A stretch of 64,000 bases of DNA from Henckelia pumila (Eukaryota > Streptophyta > Magnoliopsida > Lamiales > Gesneriaceae). The translations under genes and the position numbers were made by a program. Below the pieces are notes generated by a model. It was not told the origin of the DNA. It was given only the letters and a program-made list of their open reading frames with translations, and ran no database searches. Below, piece after piece: positions 35,199 to 46,600 of the stretch; within the stretch, counting starts at the first letter, position 1, and each line of letters opens with the position of its first letter. Where the stretch lies: NCBI RefSeq assembly GCF_033568475.1, contig NC_133123.1, forward strand, positions 3,844,001 to 3,908,000, given 5' to 3'.

Positions 35199-36937
35199 TT
35201 ACAGTCCTTCGGTGTAAGCCACACCAGTGGAACTCAGCCAATCCCCACCCTGGATCAATTCCTTCACTGTGAATTTCATGGCTTCCGCCGAGTCATTAAG
35301 AACATGATACCCAGGCCACTTCACCCTCTTGCTGGTTCCAGCGCCAGGCCCCTGATTCATATACTCCCCGTAGTACAAAGTATTCAGCGCAAAATCCCCA
35401 CTCCACTCCGCCCATCCCGCCGGATCAATAACACTGCTGATGTTCGATTGCATCACCACAGTCCTCGAATACTCCTTCCATGGCCGGCCAAGGTAACTAC
35501 GAAATGAACTTTGTACCGGTTGGAGGTCATTACTGGCTACAATTTCACAATCTTGGATGGAAGTGCCTGTGCTCTGATTCGGGTCTGTTCTCCCCTGAGC
35601 TGTGACCATGTTTTGCTGGTTAGCCATGGGTTTTCGGGCTGCCAGCTTGCACTTCTGGAACACCACTGCTGAGTTTCCGAATATGAAGTCCACTGTTCCC
35701 GTTATGTAGCTGTCTCTGTAAAATTGCCGCTGGGAATGCGCGTACAGTGTGTCTTGGAAAGCATCGAGGCGGCAGCGGTTTATCACGGATTTATCGGCGC
35801 CGACGCGTAGAGCCACCGCCTGGTGCTTCTCCGGCCCGGCCGTGTTTTGGATGCATATGTCTTGTAGTATGAATCCCTCTCCGACTGCAGCTGCAGTGTA
35901 CAAACAGTGCGGGTGAAAAAAGACGAGTCTTTTAGGCAGAATTCAAGTAAAAGTACTGATATCTTACCAAGAGTAGCGGAGTTGAAGGTGGTGGATCCAT
36001 CAACAACATTGAGATCCCCTGTGATGATCGTTGAATTCATACCATCTCCAACAATCATCAGATTCTGCTTGTTCTTGTCCACTGTAACATTCTCCTTGTA
36101 CGTTCCCGTCTTGATATAGATCACGAAACGAGTCTTGCTCTTGTTGGGCGCTGCTGCAATTGCTTCTGCCACGGTCTTGTATTTCCCTGAGCCATCTTTT
36201 GCTACAACTATATCTGCTTTTATATCACTAGCTGACTTCTGCAGCAATTTCCTGTCAAAGGGGCTGATCCACGAAGGCAGCAGCATTCCTCTCGCACCAG
36301 TGAGTGTCATCATTTCTACATCAGGCTCTGATCCTTCTGCAAGAATTGCCAAAGAGGCCCTCGCCCTCAGTATGAGGTCTTCAAGAATGGCTTCCATTGG
36401 TTTTCTTGACGGAGCATTGAGCCCATCAAAGCAGGTGACATGGTTAGTGAGCACTGTACTTAGCCATGTTTGAGCATCAGCGCGAGACATGATACCAGTT
36501 GGAGCCATTATAGCTTTGATCGAATCAAGAACTAGATCGATGGACAAGTCTAGTAGCTCGAGACAGTCCGCCAGAGCCCCCTGTTCAGTTTGAGCATTCA
36601 TCTGATTTCTCAGTTTTGTAGCATGTAAAGTGGCGTTTCTCATCATGCGGGCTTGCTTCACCAGCATTTTTTGCAGGATAAAAGTGGTATTTTGGGGCTT
36701 AACACCATCGGAGACGAGTTCAGAAACAAAATTTTGGCAGGTTTCAGGATGTAAAGCTCGTTGGCAGATATGTGAAGCTTTTGATTGGTCATTTTGGATT
36801 ATTTTGACAAGATTTGGAGCAAGAAAAACAGCCGAGACGAGTAGTGTAAGAATGGCTGGAGCCAAGTAGAGGAACTTACAGGTAATCAATTTGGTCTTTT
36901 GGGGGGAAATTAACAGAGGTTGACGCGTTGAAGCCAT
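35199..36937 (-). CDS. Pectin methylesterase with PMEI pro-region (paralogue 2)
   Basis: Two exons, 35968-36937 and 35199-35890; donor CTTG|GTAAGA and acceptor CTGCAG|CTGCAG join in phase 1, giving 553 residues. Intron position and total length match paralogue 1, but the intron is only 77 nt. A membrane/signal-anchor helix lies near residues 20-45, then the PMEI-like domain (HICQRALHPETCQNF) and catalytic domain with QAVALR, QDTLYAHS, DFIFGN and YLGRPWKEYSR. The linker reads SPFDRKLLQKS, so an RKLL-type subtilase processing site is present, unlike in paralogue 1. It acts in the apoplast on pectin methyl esters. Clearly a local duplicate of 15631-17545, later separated by the Tat insertion. 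Confidence 0.95.
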
Positions 36938-36978
36938 TTTTCTATGATATATAATTGAACTTGCTTCAAAAGCTGCTT

Positions 36979-36985
36979 CTTTATA
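36979..36985 (-). promoter_or_regulatory. Probable TATA box of PME paralogue 2
   Basis: The minus strand reads GCTATAAAGAAGCAGC about 42 bp upstream of the ATG, matching the motif upstream of paralogue 1. Confidence 0.6.
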
Positions 36986-36989
36986 GCTG

Positions 36990-37644
36990 AACGAAGGAAG
37001 AGAACATATAATTCAATTCTTACGGCAATACTTTTTCAGATAAGTTAACCGCACGGAATATGTCTAATTGGACATAACGCAGTTGTTCGCGAATTTACCC
37101 AATACAGTCTATACAGAACAGAGAAAATGTTCTAATACAAGGAAAATACACGATATTATAGAATAATTGAAATACCATCTGCCACTCAATATTGGCACGT
37201 GTGTATCACCATCCACACTAAATATGCAAATCTAAATAAATAACCAATCAGTGACAGAAAAGGTAACCAAAGTAAGGTACAATAATAGATGTGGTCCCTT
37301 TCAGGACAAACGAAAACTGCGAGCCATCGACTCGAGGGGAATAAAAACCAGCAATGTTACAAATTTTACATTTTAATTATAGCATATCTTATCATATATT
37401 CAAACCCCACGATATCCGCTCATCGATTGCATGGTCACAAGAACAATTATTATATTGGTTATCGGGAGATAATGCATGCACTTTACCCGCGGTTTGAGAT
37501 ATAAAGCTTCCCCACCGCTTTGATGGTAGTAGGTGGAGTAATCATATCACAGGCTCAACGTGATCACGAGTCGCTTAAATCAAAACTACCCCCAAATCTA
37601 GCATAAATTCTACTGCAATAGATTTTTTTTCTTTTTTTTTTTTT
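36990..37644. other. Upstream flank of PME paralogue 2, no gene seen
   Basis: Mixed-composition sequence with a poly-T run at 37620-37644 ending at the solo LTR target duplication. It may contain upstream regulatory sequence of the PME gene. Nothing specific is recognised. Confidence 0.4.
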
Positions 37645-37649
37645 GTTAT

Positions 37650-38195
37650 TGACACAAAATGGGTACCGGGGTGGGTAAATTCCCGGGCAAAACAGCAGGC
37701 GAGTTCCTCGTCTTCCTGGAGATGAAGTCTACACGCTGAAAAACAAGAAAACTCGTAAGTGGGGAGCCGGAATAGTTTTCGGCGTCGTCCCTCCGATGCT
37801 TAAGTCAGACTAAGATGTATAGAGTGGGCTTATGATATTTGAGAGAATGAGTGTGTGCGGAAATGATAATGATAAGTGAGAGATTCTTGAAAGAATTACC
37901 TAGGCCAGGCGTCCGAGCCTCGTATTTATACTCGCCAGCCCGGGTCCTCAATCATTACTCGGTATGGACTAACTGACAATATTTAAGGTGATGGGACGGT
38001 CACCACGTGGTTTTAGACATCCCGTTATCTTAGAAAAAACTCATACCGTTGAAACGTGATTAGTAATCATTCGGTCTATGACAAGAGCCTGAAATACTCC
38101 AAGCTTTCCTGGGTCCTTGAGATCGCCCGCGTGTTTGAAACTCTACCGGGCTATCTCACCACCCGGGCTATCCGGGTTATCTTACCAGAATATCA
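37650..38195 (-). mobile_element. Solo LTR related to the Tat element
   Basis: 546 bp from TGACACAAAATGGG to AGAATATCA, flanked by a perfect 5-bp duplication GTTAT (37645-37649 and 38196-38200). The middle aligns with the Tat LTR: GAGTGTGTGC, GGCCAGGCGT..GAGCCT.GTATTTATAC, GACTAACTGACAAT and CACGTG are shared. No internal region or second LTR is adjacent, as expected after LTR-LTR recombination. Confidence 0.85.
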
Positions 38196-38200
38196 GTTAT

Positions 38201-39419
38201 AAAGAGAGATTATTTGTTACTTTTTTACAAAAATAATAATAAAGATCAGTGTTTGATAGTATCTGAAAATCATGTTTGGTTTTATTGGAATTCTTTTATT
38301 TATTGGTTTTTCATACTAAGAATAACCCGCTCATTGTTCACATTAAATCAAAATTTCCTTTCTTCAAAAAAAAAATTTATTACACACTACATTTTTTATT
38401 GTATTATCGTAGTGATCTACATCCATTACTCGAGGATCAGAATATCTATGCCGACCGAAACAAGATTTGATGACAGATTCGTAGACTGTAAAACCAGATA
38501 ACAGAATGAATCCATTCCGCAACCGGATCTGTGGTGCGGATCTGTCGCCGACGCACTGCCCGAACGGAGATCCAACGGCTCAATTTTTTCATCTCGCGTC
38601 AAAAAATAAGAGCCGTTGGATCTGGCACATAGCATTTGACATAACCCTTACGGTACGACATAAAAATCTTTCAAAAGAGGTCTGGGAAAAAACCCCATAG
38701 TGTAATTGAAAAATATATACATTTCACATTCCTACATCGTCATGCATAAAGGGGACGGGCACAGGGCTTTATCTTTGAGGTAGTACAAGCCTACGAATTC
38801 ACAGGGAACACCATTAATGTGCTAGATGCTTGTCGAAAAGAAAAGATGAAGGTAATCCGCACTGGATACTAAAAAGGCTCCATAAAACACAGAATTCTTC
38901 TCACATTGCAGTACCATTCAAGACGAGCATTACTTAGCCAAAAGGTCTCTGAGTTATTAATTGTGTGAGATGATCATGTATGAAACTTCCAAGTGTTGAT
39001 TAGGTTTATGATGTAAATTCTTTACTTTTCCTAGTTCAGGATTGCGAAAAAAAATTGGACATGTCCAGAATTGATAAAGAACAAACGTTGAAACAAAAAT
39101 AGACAACCCCGGCAGACCAAATCAACCACCCCATTCATCCAACTCCTTTAGTTTCAGTTTATTTCCTAAAATTCACTTAGATTAGCACTAAACAAACATA
39201 GAAAGCAATGCTTAAGACAATTTATTGCGTTCAAAGCATGAACGTCATCATTAATATCCATTAACACTGAAAATCGGGAGGTCAACATCATGCATGACAC
39301 GGGGAAACTAAGAGAAATTGAAAACGTTGTAGCACACAACTGACTTAATTTAAAATATCTGCACATATCATCTTCACTTCTTCAGCACTGATGCAGTATC
39401 CAACGGCCAGAGCAGAAGG
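38201..39419. other. Intergenic, no gene seen; contains a 14-bp-stem inverted repeat
   Basis: AGATCCAACGGCTC (38568-38581) and GAGCCGTTGGATCT (38610-38623) form a perfect hairpin with a 28-nt loop. The remainder is AT-rich. The right part is 3' flank of the eIF1 gene. Confidence 0.5.
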
Positions 39420-39533
39420 GCAAAGGCCAGTACTCAGAAACCATGAATTTTGATATGCTCCTTTTTCACAATCGCTCTGGCAAAGGCCAGTACTCAGAAA
39501 CCATGAATTTTGATATGCTCCTTTTTCACAATC
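39420..39533. repeat. 60-bp tandem duplication over the eIF1 last exon
   Basis: CAAAGGCCAGTACTCAGAAA through CTTTTTCACAATC occurs at 39421-39473 and again at 39481-39533 with no mismatch; the repeat unit is 60 bp. The copy at 39481-39533 is the true terminal coding exon. The other lies downstream of the stop and lacks a splice acceptor, so it is in the 3' untranslated region. Confidence 0.93.
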
Positions 39534-40379
39534 CCAGCCTATTTACAAGATGAAAGATTAGATTGTTGACGTACAAGCTTCAAAGGTTCAGCAATATATA
39601 TAATAGATAGTCCTATGCATATAATAATTTCTTTTGCTACACATGGAGTGGAGTGCTTTCCAGACTATCTATATTGCTAAATAATTAACACCTCCTGGCT
39701 CAGTTTTCATACAATTAAATGATGATTTTGACCAGCACATTTTCATACCAGCAGATAAAATGGTGAATAAACTATGAGTGATCACCTGAATAAGAAAGGA
39801 AGAAACGTTCTTCCGCTGGTCACCTTGGAGTTGAATAACCTTCAAAGGCAAAACCCTTAATTGAATAAAATAAAAGGGTTGAAAAAGAATGAAAAGTAAT
39901 AAAATTAGAATAAACAAAACCTGGCCTAGTTCTGGGTCCTGAACAACAGTTCCATTGCAGCAAAACTCTTTCTTGAGATCCTTCAGGATTTTGTTATAGC
40001 TGAACTCTTTCTTCAAGCCCTGCACAGTTGTTAGGCTTTTCCGACCATTCCGCTGCTGTACGCGAACATGAACGTAGTCCTTTGACCCAGCACCAGAATT
40101 CTCAGCATTTGCATCAGCAAAAGGATCTGATCATTATAGGAAAATCAAGTCAGTCAGATACGAAAAGCAAAGATTTCTAGTCTCTCTGAATCTACGCAAT
40201 AGACAACCGCATCACTTTTCATTCATTGATATATAATATTCACAAATTATTATTTCTCAACTAACTTAAATTCCATTTTTCAAATCATCACTGAAAACTA
40301 TAATAGCATCAACAAACAAAAAGGAGTAGTAAAGAAGCATACCAAAAGCAGTAGGAGTCTGGACGTCGATATCAGACAT
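39494..40379 (-). CDS. SUI1: Translation initiation factor eIF1 (SUI1)
   Basis: Four coding exons: 40343-40379, 39921-40126, 39786-39839 and 39494-39538, all with GT-AG borders. They sum to 342 nt (113 residues), the usual plant eIF1 length. The protein begins MSDIDVQTPTAFDPF, carries the conserved RNGRKSLTTVQGLKKEF and FCCNGTVV blocks of the SUI1 fold, and ends IKIHGF. eIF1 binds the 40S subunit near the P site and enforces start-codon selection. Upstream, a likely 5' untranslated intron runs from 41092 (CAG|GTGATC) to 40422 (TTTCAG|GAAAT), as is common for this gene in plants. The last coding exon is followed by a near-exact duplicate of itself in the 3' flank. Confidence 0.95.
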
Positions 40380-40421
40380 GAAACTTGGTAGATGTAATGA
40401 TAAACGAGTGAACAGAATTTC

Positions 40422-41092
40422 CTGAAACTGGATTCGAATTATCAGACCTGATTAAAGTTTAGTCAACAAAATTATCTCACATAGAAATTAAGATAATGGG
40501 AAATGAAAGTCAGCAACGCATTGAAGAAATAAATAAATACATACATACATAATACTGATGCCGTGTTTCAGAGTGAATTATGCAGATGATAGGAAAATAT
40601 ATAATTGTTAGCTTTAGCGAAATTGCTAGATCGATTATGTCACCAAGCCCTTCAAAACCCACTAATGAGAGACGTGAAAGAGTAGCCCAAACTTTTAACA
40701 GAGTTTTTACTTTCTAAGTACCCGATTCATTAGAATAGGAGACTAAACAAGGGGCGAAATTAACGGGGCCGAAGAGGTAGCTGCCCAACTGTGAAATCTA
40801 GAAAGAATTAGCGCATAAAAACAGTGAACATGTCCTTTAGAATCACGTATAAAAGTGATACATATGAATAAATCCAATCAACAATCGCCACAATAAAAGT
40901 AAATAGAGCGTGATCAATTTAATTAATCCAGGTAAATCAAAGAACGGAAGAAAAAATTTCATCTTTACATACACCATAATTGATGCGAGGTGAAAAAAAA
41001 AATTGAATAGGAATCTCCAAATCTCCGATTTAATCAAACAGATCTACAAGGATCGATCCCAAATCGGGATACAGAAGGAATCGAGAGATCAC
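40422..41092 (-). other. Probable 5'-UTR intron of the eIF1 gene
   Basis: The minus strand has CTGGTCAG|GTGATCTC at 41093/41092 and GTTTCAG|GAAATTC at 40422/40421, 41 nt upstream of the ATG. The 671-nt interval has no competing coding potential. Inferred from splice-like borders and from the known structure of plant SUI1 genes; transcript evidence is not available here. Confidence 0.55.
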
Positions 41093-41160
41093 CTGACCAG
41101 GAAATTAGGGATTCGAAGAAGGCCGAACCGATGATTACCGAAGGGAGGTCATAAATGAGT

Positions 41161-41172
41161 TTATATAAATAT
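41161..41172 (-). promoter_or_regulatory. Probable TATA box of the eIF1 gene
   Basis: The minus strand reads AATATTTATATAAACTC about 70 bp upstream of the proposed 5'-UTR donor. The spacing leaves room for a short first exon. Confidence 0.5.
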
Positions 41173-41945
41173 TTTGCTTCGCCCCCCCAAAGCATACGTG
41201 GCAATAATAAATATAATAATATAATATAATCTAGAGCGAGTTTCCCGGGCTCCTTGGGTTGCGTTGCGCAAATGGGCAACAATAAAATGGTCCATGATAC
41301 ATATGTAGCCCAAAACATGAAAGTATTGGGCTTTCAATTTTCTTCATTCGCAAACATGGGCAACAATAAAATGGTCCATGATACATATGAAAATATTTTC
41401 ACACTATTTTGAAGGATTCTATGAACAAATCAAAATTTTAGACTTTTCCATTTTACATTAAGGCTATGTAGAAGAATTTCGGGCTCTATTTTGATTTGTG
41501 TGCCATAGTTGTTCTACATAAATATGTAATATATACTAATAAAAAATGCACACGTTTTATGCGTGTGTAAAATAAAAGTTATTTTTATATGTATTTTTTT
41601 GTGGGTGAAGTGTGTGAGATTTAGTGTGATAATGGATAGAAATGAATAGAAATGAAATGAGAATGTAAAACCGGATTCTCAGAGTAATCGTTACTGTGTG
41701 GATCTCAACTATTATAAAATAGAAGAGATAATATTCAAAATTTATTGCACAATTGAAATGTTATTCCATATGTATCAGTGTAAAAGAAAAATATAATATG
41801 AAACAAAACAAAAGATTTCGTTTTGACTCTCAAAAGAAAAAAAAAATCGTTTTGCATAATATTTTGTCATGGATTTCAATCATCCAAGAGAAGGTGAAGT
41901 AACCTTATCTCTGATTTAGCAGCACTTGCTAGTTGGTACTTGAGA
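41173..41945. other. Divergent intergenic region with a 34-bp direct repeat
   Basis: ATGGGCAACAATAAAATGGTCCATGATACATATG occurs at 41272-41305 and again at about 41356-41389. This interval separates the start of the minus-strand eIF1 gene from the plus-strand gene at 41946, so it presumably holds both promoters. I cannot pick a convincing TATA box for the right-hand gene. Confidence 0.5.
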
Positions 41946-42611
41946 ATGGCTAGCAGTCTCCTCCAATTTCTCCATCACCACACCAGTCTTGCACATCCCA
42001 AGCTAAATCCTCAGAGACCCATACGTCTCCTCCACCAATTTCCCATCCATTGCTCGTCAAATTCCAACACTCCATCAACAAATTTCACAAGCCTCTCCGA
42101 CTCCACTGGCCCTGAACCTGATGATCGGTTCCCAAATCCAGGCCCTGAAACCGGCATCGATTCAGCACAGTTCCCCATCGAAAAGCGTAGGCGATCGGAG
42201 ATAATACGGGACAGGCAGTCAAGAGGGGGGCTGGTGAAACCCGAGCCTCCCAACTTCGAGATAGGGTGGAAGAGAACCAAACCCATTCCGCTGGAGAAGC
42301 CAAAAGGGTACGTGATAATGGACTTTCTGGAGAAACTGGTGGAGCTGATGGAGAGAGAGTATGGCTCCGCCGCGCTGTTGGTTAAAGTTGGGGAAATAGT
42401 GGCGGAGAGAGCTAGAGAAGAAGCGGAAGTGCTGGTGGATGAAGGGAAGGTGGAGGAGCGAATGGTGACGGAATTGTGCAGGGTTTTGAAGCTGATGGAA
42501 ATGGACTTGGCGATGGTAAAAGCTGCTGTTAAGGAGGAGACCTTGAATGAGAGGATTCAACAGGCTAAGGCACGCTGCAGACAGGCAATTCTTGTTGCCA
42601 ATTCCTTTTGA
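41946..42611 (+). CDS. Conserved plant protein of unknown function, probable plastid protein
   Basis: Intronless 221-residue frame. I chose the ATG at 41946 (MASSLLQFLHHH), the first in frame. The first ~45 residues are rich in Ser, His, Asn and basic residues with few acidic ones, like a chloroplast transit peptide. A Ser/Pro/Asp-rich linker follows, then a conserved basic segment (GWKRTKPIPLEKPKGYVIMD). The C-terminal ~110 residues are strongly helical (LEKLVELMEREY through LKLMEMDLAMVKAAVKEE), probably a helical bundle or coiled coil. I recall similar proteins in other plants under uninformative names such as seed maturation-like protein, but do not assign a function. Targeting is inferred from composition only. 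Confidence 0.8.
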   Translation: MASSLLQFLHHHTSLAHPKLNPQRPIRLLHQFPIHCSSNSNTPSTNFTSLSDSTGPEPDDRFPNPGPETGIDSAQFPIEKRRRSEIIRDRQSRGGLVKPEPPNFEIGWKRTKPIPLEKPKGYVIMDFLEKLVELMEREYGSAALLVKVGEIVAERAREEAEVLVDEGKVEERMVTELCRVLKLMEMDLAMVKAAVKEETLNERIQQAKARCRQAILVANSF

Positions 42612-43680
42612 GCTTTCTTGCTTGTAGGATATATGGTGAAGATCATCAAAATGCATTAAGCTTTTACCATGGCAGAAGAAAAAAAACATCAATCGACAAT
42701 AGTTTAAGCTTTATACAAACACAGAAGATCGAATGAAATCTAATGCCAAACGGTGGTTACTTTACGATTGTGTCGTCCCATTCGGTGTGAAATCTAATGT
42801 CAAATGGTGGTTACATTACGATTGTGTTGATGCTATCTCATTGGGTGTTGATCAACGGGGTATCCAACGACCTTGATTTAAGACAAGCGAAATGTTCATT
42901 GCATAAGAAAACGGACCGTTATTCACATGTCAGCAACGGTATCCAACGACCTCAATTTAAGACAAGCAAAATGTTCATTGCATAAAAAAACGGACCGTTA
43001 CTCACATGTCAGCATCGACATTACCGTACTTTACACATTAACCCATTGTTTTTAGGAACACAAATAATCAAAATTGTTGGTAATTTGGTCGATTTTATTC
43101 GTGTGAATGAATTTATGTCCTGATGTGATGTCAATATTCATCTTTCAAATATAATAATAACGAGGTATTTATTGCTCTCCAAGTTTAAATATAACAATTT
43201 CTTGAAATTTAGTGCGAAAATAAAATAGCCCAAACACAAGTATCAACAGCAAGAAGATTTTCATTCAAAAAAAAAAAAAAGCAAGAAGATTTTATGTGCA
43301 AGTAAGAAAATTTTTCAAAAAAAATTATATTTTGGGAGCTCAAACTTGATCATTGAAGTACCTTGTCGTTTGACATATAATAGATGAATACGTGTGCATT
43401 AGATACAGATTTGGTTCATGAAATAAGACGTCAATGAAGTAATGACGGTAACTGGAATCCGTACATTTGCTGGTCAAAACTTCATGCCTCAATCATCAGT
43501 CATCACTGGCAATTCAAAATTTCCTCGTGAATACAAAACAATCTCGCCTATCTAACATTTTATGTAGCCACAAAATGTTCAAACACTATATGCATGTGCA
43601 CGTATACTATGTACAATAAAGAATTGCAAAGGGATGCGTTGTCCCAATATGTATATGTATATAATATACGTATAAAATAA
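42612..43680. other. Intergenic between convergent genes, with two local tandem duplications
   Basis: One pair: GAAATCTAATG.CAAA.GGTGGTTAC.TTACGATTGTGT at about 42734-42772 and 42788-42826. The second pair: GGTATCCAACGACCT.AATTTAAGACAAGC.AAATGTTCATTGCATAA.AAAACGGACCGTTA at about 42859-42937 and 42938-43016, a ~79-bp unit with few mismatches. The region holds the 3' flanks of both neighbouring genes. No coding support. Confidence 0.7.
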
Positions 43681-46600
43681 CTAAAGCTGAGTTCTTAGTT
43701 GCTCGAGTAATTTCTGCATGCTTTCAAGATTCTGCTTTAGTTCCTTGATGTCACCATTGTATTCAGCGGAGGAATCCGACCTATCTAATAATTCAGCAGC
43801 AAGGGCAGCACATTTTGAATGTGAATCCTCAAGAGAAGCCATTGTTGACTCCAAGCCAGAACCACGGCTTTCTTGGATGAAATTACAGGACGGACCGAGC
43901 CCAAAATTGCTAGGGCTACTGACTCCGCTCGACTTCTCAGGAGTAAAAATGCCATCAAAATTCTTGCTTCCTGCATATCAGGAGACAAAAGGAAAAATCA
44001 GAAACCTTGACTATGCAGGCGCTGTAAAAGAAAATGGCTCAGAACTGGTTTAGAGTTCCAGCTATGTTGTCTTGGATTACCCAAGCTACTTAATTGGCTC
44101 ATAGCGGCAGAGCCTATGGATCCTTCTAATTTGAGAATACGCAGGATTCCAGCAGCTATTCTACCCATAGAATCAACCTCAGACTTGCACAGGAGAACCA
44201 AGTATTGCAGCTCATCCTTTGTCACCACGGCCTCAATCTACAAAGTCGAATAGTTTCTCCATATTAATTAGAATTACAAAAAAATTGATACAACCCATTG
44301 ATTTCAAATTCTCTTTACCGGTTCTTTCACCGAGAATTTCAAGCTTTCCACCATCCACTTGGCCATTGACTCAACAGCATCGCCATCTTCAGAAGCCATC
44401 AATTCAACTTCCATATTGACACCACGGTTGCCATAAGTTTGCTTTTCTCTTTCAGTTAAACCATTCTGCAAGATACCTTTTTCAGGAATCCCATTCAAGA
44501 TGATCCCTTGCAAAGCCACAGGCTTTAAGATTTGCAAGCCTTCCATGCCAACCTGTAAGCATTTTAAATGGTGGTACATGAGATGACTCGTGATGCATTT
44601 GTTAAAGAGATATACAGTGACAAATCACAATTATTTCCATCATTTAGGTTATATTTTTGTCTCGAAAATATAAAACCCATACACCGAGGCCGAAGCAATA
44701 GATGTATGTATCCTAATCCCCATAAAATACTTTTCAAATTAATAAAGGTTTTTTCCCCTGCAAAATCTAAAAGCACTTGCAACTATCAAGACATATGATT
44801 GATTTGCAATCATAACAGATGGATGAATAAGTGTGTTGACCAGGTATCTCAATATCACCAAGCAGAATTCACTAGACACTCGAAATCAAAATTCGCTGTC
44901 GAGATCTTAATTATAAGCTATAAAAAAGCACATAAATGTCAGCACGGATAGCCCTACGAAAAGGGAAAGGCGCTCACAGTGATTGACTCGATTGGATATT
45001 TATGCTTCGCACTTGGTTTTCCATTTCCAACTAGTCCGTGCTTTGGACTACTTTTTCCTTTGGCATGCAAACTCTGAAATGTTGCATGCCAGCTCCTTTC
45101 TTCTCTGAAAGAATTTTCAGAATCACAGTAAGACCTCCTATTGCCCATCTCTTGCAAACCTTCAAGCGCAAACAACCAATCTTTCAACTGTATTGATACA
45201 TCCACGTCATCAGGCGCACCCAACTGAAGAAGGCTACTGTCATTTCCATCTTCTGAATTAGAACCTAATAGAGGAAACCAAATAAAGAGAAATTAATTTG
45301 AAGATGAATAACAGAAGAAAAAGAAACTGATACGTAATGGTGGCTTACTCATGCTCTCTCCACGCCCATCCATTATGAGAGGTGATGTTTTGAAAAGCTT
45401 TGAAAGAGGTCCAGTGGATAATTTCTCTAGTCCTCTAGTAAGATCCTCCCCTGGTCCACCATCTGGCCCAAGAATTCCGAACCTATGAAGCAAAGATTCA
45501 GTATAATTCATTCCCCCACCAAGGCGGACACCAGCTACACACGCAGAGATATTCAAAGAATGACACTCGATATCTTGAGCACTATACGGAATCACATGGA
45601 CCATGTGTATATGCAGAAAAGGTGAGGTACTCTTTTGAACCCAAAAGACAGCTCTTAACTTATGGTATTCATTTTCATCGAGATGAATAAAATCTGAGGT
45701 TGAATTGGAGCCATTCTGATGTCTCGAGTTATTCACAATGCCTGCACATTCCACCTCGACACTATCCCACTGTAAAGTAGATGATATTGCTCTAGCACCA
45801 CCCAATGTTCTATGACCAACTTTGATGGATAGATTTTTTCCCGTAAAATGAACCAAGGGTTTGCCAGGAATGTCACAAGAAGATTCCAAAAATCTTAGCT
45901 GAAGTTCCTCAACAGCTAGAGTTACGGCAGTATCACCAGGAACCTTCTCCATCATAGTTCCACCCAAAGAGTCATTTCTTGTCCCATTTGACTTTTGGTT
46001 TTTCCCTACCAGAGCTATCTTTTCGCAAACCCTACCAAAATATGCATAGAGATCTAGAACAAAAAATAGTTCCTCTACTGAAGAGTTTGATGAATATTGT
46101 TGGCATGCAACCCCTACTCTGACAACCCCACCTGGAGGTGGGACATTTGTTAAAGGGCTTCCATCTGCAGTCACCATAGCTACCTCAAGACAAACATCTT
46201 TCATCTCAAGGCATCTCCATAAATCCGGAGACTCCAGAAGAGAGTTGTCCTTTCCAGTTGAGCTGTTCTCAGTCTCCAAAGCCAAACAAATCAAAGAAGC
46301 TGAAGCAGTCAATTTCCTCTGGCTGGCATCCACTGGTTGACCTTTCCAAAGACAAAAGCATGCTGGATCTCTCTCAAGGTTTAGTAACCTCGGTTTAAGG
46401 GAAGGTGACTCGGAAAGCATCAAATCTTGAATATGAAGCCTTGCACCGGTAAATGATCTCTCAAAAGGTGTTATACAAATTCTAGAGGTGTATTCTGGTT
46501 TTCTTATTTCCAGTGGAACCATGATGTCTAAACCTTTGAGATTAAACACAAGGGATTTGATTGAAAAATCTGGCAGCACAGCTCCATGATTAGCAACAAT

